A DNA stretch of 64,000 nt from Haloferax elongans ATCC BAA-1513 (GCF_000336755.1 NZ_AOLK01000019.1:202300-266299); one strand, 5' to 3'; positions 8,747 to 17,626 are shown, counted from the first letter of the stretch. Made by a program: numbers and translations. Notes: generated from the letters alone by a model not told the origin.

Positions 8747-8773
8747 TGAGAATCACCTCAGAACGGCCAGTAG

Positions 8774-9880
8774 ATGCATCGATTCGGTCCATGGGAGCGA
8801 CTTGCTGGGACGCTTCTCATCTGTCTGGTGTTCGCACTGGGACAGATGTTTCTATTCCCAGTCACGTCGCTCGATGTGACGGTACAAACCGTCACTGAGT
8901 TTCTGTTTTTACTGTTCGTCTTTGGACTGCTGTTCGTCCTCGGCGGCGTCAAGCAACCGGACCGAATCAAGAACTCGTTCGGTATCGGACTGACCTTACT
9001 CGCACTCCACGGTGTGACGAACGTCCTCGACCAGTTCGTCGCTCACCCGCCAGAGCTCATCCTCCTCGGAAAACAGATACCGATGCTGATGGGTGGTATC
9101 ACCGTGCTCGCAGGACTCGTTCAGTGGTCGCAGTTCCGTGACCAGCGCGAGAGACACTACGAAGAGCGCGGCGAGCGCCTCGTCGAACAAAACGAGCGCC
9201 TCGAGACGTTCACGTCCGTCGTCTCTCACGATCTCAGGAACCCGATGACTATCGCCCGTGGACGGGTCGAACTCGCCCGCGAGACCGGCGACGTCGAACA
9301 TCTCGAACCCGCGACAGATGCACTCGACCGCATGGACGAGATAATCGACGACGTACTCTCGTTGGCGCGTCTCGGACCCGACGCTATCGAGCCGTCCGAA
9401 GTGGCGCTCGACGCAGTGGTCTCGCAAGCCTGGTCGAGCGTCGGAACCAAAGACGCCACACTTCACACACCAGCGACGCGGTCGACAATCGTCGCCGACA
9501 GTCGATTCCTCCAAGAGGCCTTCGAGAACCTCTTTCGCAATGCAATCGAGCACGCGGGGGCAGACGCGACTATCAGGGTCGGGCTACTCGACATGGGGTT
9601 CTTCGTCGAAGACGACGGCCCGGGTATCCCCGAGTCGAAGCGTGCAGACGTCTTCTCGCCGGGAGAGTCGTCCACTGGCGGCACGGGACTGGGGTTAGCA
9701 CTGGTCGACGAAATTGCTGGTGGCCACGGGTGGGACCTCATGGTCACGGAGGGCGACACCGGCGGCGCACGGTTCGAGTTCTACGGTGTCAACGTCTCTG
9801 CGACGGACCCGTCTTTTGAGCGGTCAGCGACAGGAGACACGTCTGCGGCGGAACCGACGAAGCCTGACGTCGCCGACTGA
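8774..9880 (+). CDS. Membrane-bound sensor histidine kinase
   Basis: A 368-residue HisKA/HATPase kinase. Four hydrophobic segments (about residues 10-28, 38-58, 68-85 and 98-116) form the N-terminal membrane sensor; no PAS or HAMP domain follows. The DHp helix has the phospho-acceptor His152 in SVVSHDLRNPM. The ATPase domain shows the N box (ENLFRNAIEHAG), G1 (VEDDGPGIP) and G2 (GGTGLGLALV). The tail is acidic and disordered. No response regulator gene is adjacent, so it is an orphan; the receiver-PAS-GAF protein at 5257 is the nearest possible partner. What the membrane part senses is unknown. Confidence 0.9.
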   Translation: MHRFGPWERLAGTLLICLVFALGQMFLFPVTSLDVTVQTVTEFLFLLFVFGLLFVLGGVKQPDRIKNSFGIGLTLLALHGVTNVLDQFVAHPPELILLGKQIPMLMGGITVLAGLVQWSQFRDQRERHYEERGERLVEQNERLETFTSVVSHDLRNPMTIARGRVELARETGDVEHLEPATDALDRMDEIIDDVLSLARLGPDAIEPSEVALDAVVSQAWSSVGTKDATLHTPATRSTIVADSRFLQEAFENLFRNAIEHAGADATIRVGLLDMGFFVEDDGPGIPESKRADVFSPGESSTGGTGLGLALVDEIAGGHGWDLMVTEGDTGGARFEFYGVNVSATDPSFERSATGDTSAAEPTKPDVAD

Positions 9881-9924
9881 CGGCTCACGCCAGCTGCTGA
9901 CGATTCTCGATAGATGCTGACGAC

Positions 9925-10689
9925 TCACGCCAGATACCGTGGGAACGGGAGCGGCGTCCGGCGACCAGTGCCGTCGGATTCGATACTCGCATACGTCGTC
10001 TGGAGGTAGGTGACGAGATAGTCGACAGTCGATGGGTCGTAGGTCCAAAATCCCGTGAATCCAGCTTCTTGCGGGCGTTCTTCGGCGACGAGCGCGCACT
10101 TGTAGTCGTTGATGCCGTTGCCGTCGTAGACGACGAACCAGGAGTTGCGAATCTCTTCGGTGCGAGCGAGGTGCAGTTGGAACGAGTCCGCCTGTGGGAC
10201 GCGTTCTGACGGATAGACGTAGGCGTGAACCGATAAGTCGCCGCGGGACCCAAGCCGTTCGTACGCCGTCTGCTGGGAGCGGAGGTTGTCACCGGTCTGG
10301 AAGCCACTGTAGAGGTGTCCAGCACCGACACGCCACGCTCTGTCTTCTATCTCACGCGTCGCAGCGAGCATCTTGTCGCGGTCGTACGAGGTAAACAGTG
10401 TCTCGTCGAGGTGGTCCAACACAGGAGCGTACTGCTGGCGCTCGAATCCCGGTTCGACCTGCTCGGATGGTTCGAGGAGTTCGTCGACAGCTACCGCCGT
10501 GTGGAACGTCTCGCCCGTACTGAGCACGGCATAGTTCGATGGACCGTGCGGCGAGCGCGCGGACGTAACCGAGATGTTGCGGTCCGAAAAGTGTGCGGCG
10601 AGTCGGTCGGTGACGTCACCAACCGGATTAAACACCGTCAGCGTCTTCTCTGACGCGACGACACCGTCGATAAGGTCACCGAGCGACAT
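9925..10689 (-). CDS. DICT sensory domain protein
   Basis: A 254-residue cytoplasmic protein matching the DICT domain family (found in diguanylate cyclases and two-component systems), known in haloarchaea as stand-alone proteins of this length. Features include the N terminus SLGDLIDGV, a central GDLSVHAYVYPS strand, NSWFVVYDGNG, and a C-terminal GFTGFWTYDPSTVDYLVTYL. DICT domains are thought to be associated with light or redox signalling through attached domains; here no output domain is fused. It converges with the histidine kinase gene (44 bp between stops), which may be a functional neighbour. An AT-rich promoter-like patch, GAATAAAAT read leftward, lies at 10719-10727. Confidence 0.75.
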   Translation of the reverse strand: MSLGDLIDGVVASEKTLTVFNPVGDVTDRLAAHFSDRNISVTSARSPHGPSNYAVLSTGETFHTAVAVDELLEPSEQVEPGFERQQYAPVLDHLDETLFTSYDRDKMLAATREIEDRAWRVGAGHLYSGFQTGDNLRSQQTAYERLGSRGDLSVHAYVYPSERVPQADSFQLHLARTEEIRNSWFVVYDGNGINDYKCALVAEERPQEAGFTGFWTYDPSTVDYLVTYLQTTYASIESDGTGRRTPLPFPRYLA

Positions 10690-10855
10690 CGATGAGAGAT
10701 AGCAATCGCACAGAGCATTTTATTCTTTGTGTTAGGACAGACACGCCGAAATGACAGTCAGATAGTCGAAACAAAACCACTCATTGACGGGTAGGAAGTG
10801 CGTTATTCGGTGACACGGCCTCCTAACTATGCATCAGTGAGTCGTACATTTGTGT

Positions 10856-11080
10856 ATGATTTCCGAGCGTACCCAGCTGAATGCGGAGGTAGCCGAGGGT
10901 GACGAGGGAATCACCGATTGGTTCGCACACGAAGCACCCGGTATCGTCGCCGGGCTCGAAGCGTCACAGTCCATCGGGCCGGTGACGGCAGCGACAGCGT
11001 GGGAACTCATCGCTGCTGGCAAACCGGTCGCAGCAGTCGAACTCGTCCTCGGCGAAGTCGACGAGTCCTGGCGACACTGA
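10856..11080 (+). CDS. Small hypothetical protein, 74 aa
   Basis: A short acidic protein beginning MISERTQLNAEVAEGDEGIT, ending GEVDESWRH. The Ala/Glu/Asp-rich composition, a helix-forming centre (GPVTAATAWELIAAGKPVAAV) and third-position G/C codons make it look like a real haloarchaeal gene. A TTG at 10850 would add two residues, but ATG at 10856 is preferred. No domain is recognised. It stands alone between the DICT gene and a convergent wHTH gene. Confidence 0.6.
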   Translation: MISERTQLNAEVAEGDEGITDWFAHEAPGIVAGLEASQSIGPVTAATAWELIAAGKPVAAVELVLGEVDESWRH

Positions 11081-11171
11081 ACTTCCCGAACGTCACGTTC
11101 CGACGCTTGTTTTTCCGATTCTCGTTCCCACTCTCGCCCTCACCCTCGTTTTTCACACCGAGAAACGCCCC
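11081..11171. terminator. T-rich convergent end region
   Basis: Between two convergent genes the plus strand carries T runs (TTTTT near 11109-11113 and CGTTTTTCAC near 11149-11156) in a pyrimidine-rich context, the usual look of archaeal termination without a required hairpin. Confidence 0.35.
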
Positions 11172-11729
11172 TCACTGCTCTCGGGAGGACGTGTCGCGAA
11201 CGTAGAGTTCGACCAACGCGTCGAGGAGATGCGGCGCGAGTTGGAATCGAACGTCCACGCTGTTCGTACTCCGGTCGTACGAGAGGTGCTGCACGTCGAG
11301 CGAGGCGAGCAAGGTTCGCATGGCGTCGACGACGTAGTCACTCGCTCCTGCCTCGACTCGGAGCGATTCGCCGATGTGAATCGAGAGCCCGTCGACGACG
11401 GTCTCGTAGCACGTCTTGCTCGGGGACTCGACGCGCTGAGTTCGTTTGACGAGACCGAGCGACGACAGCGTTTCGAGGCGACGGTAAATCGTCGACTCCG
11501 AGACGTCACAGTTCTCTGCGAGTTCCTCGGCTGTCATCGGCGAGCGTTTGCACGCCCTGAGGACGTCTCGCGAGACGTCATCTCCGAGTGCGTCGAGGAG
11601 GTCTTCGTCGGCGTTCTGTGGAACCGTCGTAGCCGTCTTTTCGGACACGGCGTCCGAATCGTCGGTTAGTGGACCGTCTAGTTCGTCTGACGACGAGAGA
11701 ACGTCGTCCACGAGGTCCCGCCTGGTCAT
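11172..11729 (-). CDS. Winged helix-turn-helix transcriptional regulator
   Basis: A 185-residue protein with an acidic N-terminal tail (about 40 residues) and an ArsR-like winged helix at residues 45-105 (LGDDVSRDVLRACKRSPMTAEELAENCDVSESTIYRRLETLSSLGLV). A C-terminal domain resembles halobacterial regulators that sit near sensory genes (DGLSIHIGE, QHLSYDRSTNSVDVRF). The target is unknown. A TATA-like TTACATAAC read leftward at 11754-11762 sits 25-33 bases before the ATG at 11729, fitting a leaderless message. It lies just downstream of glmS on the same strand but 111 bp away with its own promoter. Confidence 0.8.
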   Translation of the reverse strand: MTRRDLVDDVLSSSDELDGPLTDDSDAVSEKTATTVPQNADEDLLDALGDDVSRDVLRACKRSPMTAEELAENCDVSESTIYRRLETLSSLGLVKRTQRVESPSKTCYETVVDGLSIHIGESLRVEAGASDYVVDAMRTLLASLDVQHLSYDRSTNSVDVRFQLAPHLLDALVELYVRDTSSREQ

Positions 11730-11840
11730 TGAGAGCTAGTAACGTGTGCGAGGGTTATGTAATGCGGTGGTGAATTTCGGATAGAAACTGGTATGCTAAC
11801 AGAGTGAGGCGTGCGGAGAAAATTGGCGTTCTTTGTGTTC

Positions 11841-13658
11841 TCACTCCACTGTGACGCACTTCGCGAGGTTTCGGGGTTTGTCGATGGGACGGTCGAGTAA
11901 CTTTGCTGCGTGGTACGCGACAAGTTGCAGTTGGACGTTCGCGAGAACACCCGCCACGTCGGGGTGCGTCTCGGGTATCGCGAGGACGTAGTCGGCGAAC
12001 TCGGAGATTTCGCCGTCGGTGTCGCTCGTGATGGCGACGACGGGCGCGCCGCGCGCTTGCACCTCTTTGACGTTGCTCAGCGTCGCCTCGTCTTCCTCAC
12101 CGGTGAAGATAGCGAACACGGGTGTCAGAGGTGTGACGAGCGCAAGCGGGCCGTGTTTCAGCTCAGACGCAGCGAACCCCTCGGCGTGCTCGTAGGATAT
12201 CTCCTTGAACTTCAGCGCACCTTCGAGTGCGACGGGGTGGGCGATGCCACGCCCAATGAAGAAGTACGCGTCGCTGTCTTGGTATTCGGCCGCGATATCC
12301 GCTGCTGCAGCGGTGTCGAGGACCTCTTGGACGTCTCCCGGGAGCCGCGAGAGCGCATCGACGATGTCGTGTGCGTCACCAGATTTCGTCCCAGTCACGT
12401 CCTCGACGAGACGCTCTGTGAGGAGCGTCAGTGCCGTCACCTGCGACGAGAACGTCTTGGTCGCTGCGACACCGATTTCCGGGCCAGCACGGATGAGCAA
12501 CTCGGCGTCACACTCGCGGGTTATCGACGACCCGACGACGTTGGTGACAGCGAGTGTTCGCGCGCCAGCAGCACGGGCACGCCGGACCGCGTCGAGCGTG
12601 TCGGCAGTCTCACCGGACTGTGAAACGGCGACGACGAGCGTTCCGGGCGTTACCGGCGGGACAGTCACGGCGTACTCGCCAGCCATGAAGGGGAACGCCG
12701 GGATTCCCCGTGCAGACATGAGTGACGCGGCGTACATCCCCGCGTGGTGCGAGGTCCCCATCGCGACGAGGTGTATCTGCTCGACGTCGGCGAACGTTCC
12801 GGGAGGGAACGCTTCGAGTTCGACACCGCCGTTGAGTGGGTTCAACCGGCCGTGAATCGTCCGTCGGAGCGCGCCGGGTTGCTCGTGAATCTCCTTGTAC
12901 ATGAAGTGCTCGTAGCCGCCCTTCGTCGCCGTCTCAGGGTCCCAGTCGACTGTCTCGACCGAGCGCTCGACCGGGCGACCTGCCGCGTCGGTGATGGTGT
13001 ACCCCTCGCGAGTCGTGACGACGTAGTCGCCGTCGTGAAGGTAGACAACGCGGTCAGTGTACGGAATGAACGCCGGCACGTCGCTGGCGAGGAAGAACTC
13101 CCCGTCACCGACGCCGAGAACTAACGGAGACCCCGAGCGCGTGGCGTAGATTGCTTCGTCGTCGCCGATAATCGCTGCGAGCGCGTACGTGCCAGAGAGT
13201 CTCCCCACGGCAGCACGGAACGCTTCCTCCGGGGTCGCACCGTCGCGAAGGCTCGCTTCGATGAGATGGGGAACGACCTCAGTGTCGGTCTCGCTCGCGA
13301 AGACGTGGCCGTTCGCTTCGAGTTCGGTTCGGAGCGACTGGAAGTTCCCGATGATACCGTTGTGGACGACCGCGATTCGGCCAGCCTCGTCGGTGTGGGG
13401 GTGAGCGTTCTCGTTTGTGACCCCGCCGTGGGTCGCCCAGCGGGTGTGGCCGATGCCGAACGTTCCATCGAGTGGGTTTTGCTCGACTGCAGTCACGAGT
13501 TCCGAGACTTCGCCGACGCGCTTGGTCAGCGAGAGCCCGTTCGGCCCGTTGACAGCGATTCCGGCCGAGTCGTAGCCGCGGTATTCGAGCCGTCGAAGGC
13601 CGGACATGAGCGGGTCGACAGAGTCTGTCGTGCCGATGCAGGCGGTGATTCCGCACAT
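11841..13658 (-). CDS. glmS: Glutamine--fructose-6-phosphate aminotransferase (isomerizing)
   Basis: A 605-residue enzyme making glucosamine-6-phosphate from fructose-6-phosphate and glutamine, the entry to amino-sugar synthesis. The chain starts MCGITACIG, so Cys2 becomes the N-terminal glutaminase nucleophile after Met removal. The GATase-2 domain covers about 2-220 (GIGHTRWATHG is the Gln-site region); two SIS domains follow (MGTSHHAGMYA and SQSGETADTL are sugar-phosphate loops). The C terminus is DKPRNLAKCVTVE, which closes the active site in the family. It starts one base into the stop codon of the upstream GlmU-like gene, so the two form an operon. No glmS ribozyme-like leader is expected or seen, because the start overlaps the previous gene. 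Confidence 0.95.
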   Translation of the reverse strand: MCGITACIGTTDSVDPLMSGLRRLEYRGYDSAGIAVNGPNGLSLTKRVGEVSELVTAVEQNPLDGTFGIGHTRWATHGGVTNENAHPHTDEAGRIAVVHNGIIGNFQSLRTELEANGHVFASETDTEVVPHLIEASLRDGATPEEAFRAAVGRLSGTYALAAIIGDDEAIYATRSGSPLVLGVGDGEFFLASDVPAFIPYTDRVVYLHDGDYVVTTREGYTITDAAGRPVERSVETVDWDPETATKGGYEHFMYKEIHEQPGALRRTIHGRLNPLNGGVELEAFPPGTFADVEQIHLVAMGTSHHAGMYAASLMSARGIPAFPFMAGEYAVTVPPVTPGTLVVAVSQSGETADTLDAVRRARAAGARTLAVTNVVGSSITRECDAELLIRAGPEIGVAATKTFSSQVTALTLLTERLVEDVTGTKSGDAHDIVDALSRLPGDVQEVLDTAAAADIAAEYQDSDAYFFIGRGIAHPVALEGALKFKEISYEHAEGFAASELKHGPLALVTPLTPVFAIFTGEEDEATLSNVKEVQARGAPVVAITSDTDGEISEFADYVLAIPETHPDVAGVLANVQLQLVAYHAAKLLDRPIDKPRNLAKCVTVE

Positions 13659-14827
13659 CAGTTCGTCACCTCCGCGCGTTCGCGGACATCTCCATGCAGG
13701 ACAGTGCCGACGCCGACAATGGCTTCTGCGCCGACCCGACTTCCGGGCGAGAGCGTCGAGTTGGCACCCACGGTCGCGCGGTCGCCGACGATGCTGCCCA
13801 AGCGCCTGTCAGTGTACAGTTTACGGTCGATGACGACGTCACCACGACCGCCAGGTGAGACGACGCCGTCACCGATAGTGGCACCTGAGCCGACCACCGA
13901 GTCGCGGAGCACGACGCCAGCGCCCACGCGAGAGTCGGACGAGACGAGAGAGCGTTCGATGACAGTGTTCGCGCCCACGACGACGTTGTTCTGCAGGCAG
14001 GTTCCAGCACGGAGGACCGCACCCGGTCCGACATCACAGTCCGGGCCGATGACGACAGGGTCCTCGACGATGGCGTTCTCGTGGAGCCGTGCCGAGTCAG
14101 CGACACCGGCCAAGCCCGGGCGCATGAGTAACGATTCGGTCACGGAGAGCAGTCCCCACGGGTGAGACGGGTCGAGCCAACCGCCGTTGACGAGGACCGA
14201 CGTCACGGGGCCGTCGAGTTGGTGGACGACGTCCGGGAGTCGTGTCTCGCCTTCGTAGGGAGGGGTGCGCCTGAGCGCCTCGAAGACGCCTGCGTCGAAG
14301 ACGTACACACCAGCGTTCACCAGGTAGCCGTCGGTCTCTGCCGGGTGTTCGTCGATGTCGGAGATGTGCCCGTCGTTCGTGACGACGACACCGTACTCTT
14401 CGGGCGTCTCGGACTGGGCGACAGCGACCGTCGCGACCGAGCGTGTCATCGAAAACCGTTCGAGGACAGACGAGACGATGTCGGCGTCGACGACGTTGTC
14501 GCCGTTGCAGACGAGGAACGGCCCGTCGACTTTCCCCTCGGCTTGCAGGAGTGCGTGTCCGCTTCCGAGTCGCGTGTCTTGGTGGACGAACTCGACGTTC
14601 GCGTCGGGATACCGGGCGGTCACGAACGTCTGGATGCGGTCGGCGCGATAGCCGACGACGACGACGACGTGTTCGATGCCGGATTCGAACAGTGCATCGA
14701 GGACGTATTCGACGACCGGGCGGTTCGCCACGGGAAGCATCGGCTTCGGTTGGAACGTCGTCAGCGGACGAAGTCGCCGCCCTTCACCCGCTGCAAGAAC
14801 TACAGCCTCGGTGATTCGGTCGTTCAT
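13658..14827 (-). CDS. Sugar-1-phosphate nucleotidylyltransferase with left-handed beta-helix (GlmU-like 2)
   Basis: A 389-residue enzyme. The N-terminal nucleotidyltransferase domain has LAAGEGRRLRPLTTFQPKPM (residues 11-30), VCNGDNVVD and a Gly-Trp-Leu-Asp-Pro motif; hexapeptide repeats begin at about residue 250 (IVEDPVVIGPDCDVGPGAVL) and continue to the end. Unlike the copy at 2569 it lacks the NFGAGTKVANLRHDG acetyltransferase signature, so it may only transfer nucleotide or have a different acyl acceptor. It is the first gene of a two-gene operon with glmS (stop and start share one base), which argues for UDP-GlcNAc or a related amino-sugar nucleotide as product. Confidence 0.82.
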   Translation of the reverse strand: MNDRITEAVVLAAGEGRRLRPLTTFQPKPMLPVANRPVVEYVLDALFESGIEHVVVVVGYRADRIQTFVTARYPDANVEFVHQDTRLGSGHALLQAEGKVDGPFLVCNGDNVVDADIVSSVLERFSMTRSVATVAVAQSETPEEYGVVVTNDGHISDIDEHPAETDGYLVNAGVYVFDAGVFEALRRTPPYEGETRLPDVVHQLDGPVTSVLVNGGWLDPSHPWGLLSVTESLLMRPGLAGVADSARLHENAIVEDPVVIGPDCDVGPGAVLRAGTCLQNNVVVGANTVIERSLVSSDSRVGAGVVLRDSVVGSGATIGDGVVSPGGRGDVVIDRKLYTDRRLGSIVGDRATVGANSTLSPGSRVGAEAIVGVGTVLHGDVRERAEVTN

Positions 14828-15169
14828 CGGCCCGAACCGACCCCACTGTCCCGAAGCTGTCTCCGATAGGTGCGTGACGATGTCATACAGAAGATGGGGC
14901 GTCGGACGGGAATTGTTATAAGCTGTGTTACATGCCAGCCACGGGAGGTTAAGGTGTCCTATCGGGAGGACCGCGTTGCCCCGAGAGAGTCGAATCCACG
15001 CTACTCGGTGGTATCAAGTCACCTAACCGGTCGAATCGGCACCGTACTCGACCGGACAGCGTGTTACCGGCGACCGGGCAAACACAGTGCGGCCCGGACA
15101 GCCCAAGGATGACTCTCTGTCGCCGAGGGATACACAATGAAAATGGAGACCGAACGGAAATCCAGTGAG
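14828..15169. other. 342-bp spacer upstream of the glmU-like/glmS operon
   Basis: It should contain the operon promoter, with a possible TATA-like TTATAAG near 14916-14922, and the 3' end of the DUF7344-type gene. An 80-codon frame at 14870-15112 has a biased Arg/Ser composition and no recognisable domain, so it is not called a gene. Confidence 0.4.
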
Positions 15170-15811
15170 CTACGCTGGGAGGTATTCTTTGTACGATTCC
15201 ATCGCGGTGATGGCCATCAGCGTCGCGGTACTGACGACCGCCCAGCCCGCTGCTGGGATCTGTTCGAGGCCCGGCACACCAAGCAGTCCTGCCGAGACAG
15301 TCGCAGCCACACCACCAGCGATAGCGAGGTTTCGCTTCGCTGCCGACGCCCCCCCGACCGTCGCCGTGTCAGCGTCGGGAGCGGAGACGATGTCCCCCTC
15401 CAGATACTGGTCCAGCTGCTTTGCCGTTTCGAGTATCCGAATGTCCCCCCGGTTTTTGTCGAAATCGACGACTCCAGCCGAGTCCATCTTCGGCAGATGG
15501 CACTGGTAGAGACCGATGTACACACGCTTGCGTTGGCTCGACGAGAGTGCGGCGATGTCGATGTCGTTCTCTTTGGCGGCGATGAACTCGGCCATGTCGC
15601 CGAGTTTCGCTTCCCCATCGTTCTCCTTGAGATATCGGAGCGCATCGCGTCGGCGCTGGTTCTTGAGAATCTCGAAGACGACGTCCTTCGAGAGAAGTTC
15701 CGGTTCGGACTGTTCCTGGATACTCTGAGAACCTCCAGTTGCGTCACCTAATTGTTCTATCCCTGCATCGTCAGCGGCACCAGTTTTCGATTGTAGTGAA
15801 TCTGTAACCAT
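15170..15811 (-). CDS. DUF7344-type wHTH protein with C-terminal membrane segments (copy A)
   Basis: A 213-residue protein. Residues 30-125 form a haloarchaeal winged-helix domain of the DUF7344 type (VFEILKNQRRRDALRYLKEN, SQRKRVYIGLYQCHLPKMDS, GVVDFDKNRGDIRI). The C-terminal 60 residues hold two hydrophobic segments (LAIAGGVAATVSAGLLGVPG and AAGWAVVSTATLMAITA), so it is probably membrane-anchored with the DNA-binding domain inside the cell. Start at ATG 15811 is set by a GGAGG (plus-strand CCTCC at 15818-15822) six bases ahead; a longer Arg-rich frame to 15937 is rejected. Copy B follows upstream on the same strand. Such proteins occur near surface-polysaccharide genes, but the role is unknown. 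Confidence 0.78.
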   Translation of the reverse strand: MVTDSLQSKTGAADDAGIEQLGDATGGSQSIQEQSEPELLSKDVVFEILKNQRRRDALRYLKENDGEAKLGDMAEFIAAKENDIDIAALSSSQRKRVYIGLYQCHLPKMDSAGVVDFDKNRGDIRILETAKQLDQYLEGDIVSAPDADTATVGGASAAKRNLAIAGGVAATVSAGLLGVPGLEQIPAAGWAVVSTATLMAITAMESYKEYLPA

Positions 15812-16291
15812 TGTTTTCCTCCCCCCACTAGCGGATAGCGTGTCGCACCCGCGACCAAGTGAGAGCCGAGCAGTGAATCTCGACCCCACCACGGTGACGC
15901 GACATCGGGGCGGCCCCACCAGGCACGCCCCTAACACCAGAGGGTCAACGAGTCAATAGGTTAAACACGGATAAATACTTGTCTGACAGTCTCACACATT
16001 GATTTGTCCGGGGGTTAGGATTGCAAAATCTGCAAGTAGATTGCGTGTAACTATCTAAATAATCACAGACGTTCTGTGTATCCGACACGAATAAAATAAT
16101 GAGTCTCTTAGCACTCTGTCTATCGGTTAAGCAGGTTCATTACAGTCGATATAGGCAGACTATCTATTTTTTCGATCAGTAAATTCGAATAGGAACGTCA
16201 TACGGACTACCACGAGCTGAGAACGGCGGTTAGACAGATGTGTCAACACCTAACACCCATGTTAGTAAGTTAGCTATCACTTTTCAGCGCG
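15812..16291. other. 480-bp AT-rich spacer between the two DUF7344-type genes
   Basis: Much richer in A/T than the genes around it. It holds the promoter of copy A and a perfect dyad CACAGA-CGT-TCTGTG at 16064-16078. No gene, tRNA or repeat array was seen. Confidence 0.5.
16064..16078. promoter_or_regulatory. Palindrome in AT-rich spacer
   Basis: CACAGA-CGT-TCTGTG, 6-bp perfect arms and a 3-bp centre, lies about 250 bp upstream of the copy A start and 210 bp downstream of copy B. Its function is unknown; a regulator site is possible. Confidence 0.3.
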
Positions 16292-16825
16292 TCATTCGAC
16301 CAGTGTTTCAAACGCTCCATCAGCGGTATCCATCCGCTCTTCGACGAGGTATTGAGCGACCACCAACACGAGAAGTGCCGTCGAGACGAACGCCGCGATG
16401 GCCGACCACGGCAGGAGAACGAATCCCGGGAGTCCAAGCCACACGGCGAGAATAAGTATCCACCCAAGGACACCAACGCCCGCGTAGTAGAGACTCCACG
16501 AAGTGGTCGGCTCTGACTGCATCCAGAAGAATCCCCGCCGGGCGACGTCCGAGACGAGTCTGACGGTTCGCTCTTCGTCGTCGTAGTTCACCAAGTCCGC
16601 AGATTCGAGCTTGGGGAGGTGCGTCTGGTAGAGCGAGATGTACACACGCTGGCGCTCCTCGTCTGTGACCTCCTCGACGGCAGTTCCGTTCTCTCGTGCA
16701 GCCACCATCGCGGCGAGTTCCTTCAGAGAGAGGGCGTCCCCTTCCCGATGAAGGAAGTAAATTATCTGCCGTCGTCGCGAGTTGCTCAAGATTCGAAACA
16801 ACTCGTCTTTGGATAGCTCTGTCAT
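16292..16825 (-). CDS. DUF7344-type wHTH protein with C-terminal membrane segments (copy B)
   Basis: A 177-residue paralogue of the 15170-15811 product. The winged helix (residues 5-100: LFRILSNSRRRQIIYFLHRE, DEERQRVYISLYQTHLPKLES, DLVNYDDEERTVRL) aligns with copy A, and the C-terminal half has two membrane helices (LYYAGVGVLGWILILAVWLG and SAIAAFVSTALLVLVVAQYL). It has a shorter N-terminal tail than copy A. Start is ATG 16825 (MTELSKDELF); ten extra codons upstream are not family-like. Two tandem copies on one strand suggest duplication. Ligand and target are unknown. Confidence 0.78.
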   Translation of the reverse strand: MTELSKDELFRILSNSRRRQIIYFLHREGDALSLKELAAMVAARENGTAVEEVTDEERQRVYISLYQTHLPKLESADLVNYDDEERTVRLVSDVARRGFFWMQSEPTTSWSLYYAGVGVLGWILILAVWLGLPGFVLLPWSAIAAFVSTALLVLVVAQYLVEERMDTADGAFETLVE

Positions 16826-17164
16826 CGTGGTGTGCGGGCGTCCCCGCGCTTGCACGAGAGGACAATCTCCGGTTGTACACCTCTACGAGACAAGTCACCT
16901 TTGTTATCGTCACGTTTCCCGGGTAGTTGTCGCCGACGAACTCACAGCATTAAGCTCATATTCACGAGAAATTCGCTACACGCTGGACGGTCAGGAACTG
17001 GTTTTTATCCGAATCGTAAGGAGGTTTATTCGAGTTGGAGACCCGTGAAAGCTCACGTGAACCATACACCACCAAATCGTTAGTTCGAGTGGTAATACCT
17101 CAAAACTGGAAGTATAGCAGTGGCTAACAATACCCGATGGCAGCAATATCTACGTTCGAGACTC
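16826..17164. other. Spacer between copy B and the PadR-type gene
   Basis: A divergent promoter region of about 340 bp, AT-rich between 16940 and 17130 (for example GGTTTTTATCCG near 17000-17011). No gene or repeat is supported in it. Confidence 0.4.
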
Positions 17165-17443
17165 ATGTTCGAACTAACCGGCTTTCAGCGCGACCTCCTG
17201 TACGTCATCGCCGGAACGGAGCGACCGTCCGGCCAAGAGATCAAAGAGATCATCAGCAGGGATGTCGGCGAGGTCAACCACGGCAGACTGTACCCGAATC
17301 TCGACGCGCTCGTCGAGCAAGGATACGTCAACAAAGGCCAACACGACCGTCGAACGAATTTCTACGAGATATCGGAATCGGGGAAGACAGCCATCCGCGA
17401 CCGCCGCGATTGGGAGAACCAACACGTCGACGTCAGCGAGTGA
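17165..17443 (+). CDS. PadR family transcriptional regulator
   Basis: A 92-residue PadR-type winged helix: LTGFQRDLLYVIAGTERPSG opens the domain, GRLYPNLDALVEQGYV is the recognition helix region, and NFYEISESGKTAI the wing. This is the usual minimal haloarchaeal form, lacking the C-terminal dimerisation helices of bacterial PadR. ATG at 17165 is preferred because haloarchaeal members begin directly with the Leu-Thr-Gly-Phe-Gln segment; a GTG at 17120 would add 15 residues. It is divergent from copy B of the DUF7344-type pair. Ligand unknown. Confidence 0.82.
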   Translation: MFELTGFQRDLLYVIAGTERPSGQEIKEIISRDVGEVNHGRLYPNLDALVEQGYVNKGQHDRRTNFYEISESGKTAIRDRRDWENQHVDVSE

Positions 17444-17578
17444 ACAGACATCGACACACCGTGTTCTGACCGAGTGAGATAAATCTCTGTGTCGCGCGTG
17501 CCGGACGCCGAACATCCACTTCTCATTCTCGACTGTCTTTCAAGACGGTTCTTTCCGAGTCCTGATTCTGAGCCGGGG

Positions 17579-17626
17579 CTCAAGTACACAAACTGAGTCA
17601 GCCTCAACTACACAAACCGAGTCGGG
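17579..17626. repeat. 24-bp tandem duplication
   Basis: Two adjacent 24-bp units start at 17579 and 17603. They share CTCAA-TACACAAA-GAGTC with a few substitutions (CTCAAGTACACAAACTGAGTC versus CTCAACTACACAAACCGAGTC by position), in non-coding DNA between the PadR and wecB genes. Confidence 0.75.

Noticed and set aside
14870..15112. 80-codon plus-strand frame before the DUF7344-type gene
   Set aside because: Arg/Ser/Val-rich, no recognisable domain, and lies over the expected promoter of the glmU-like/glmS operon.
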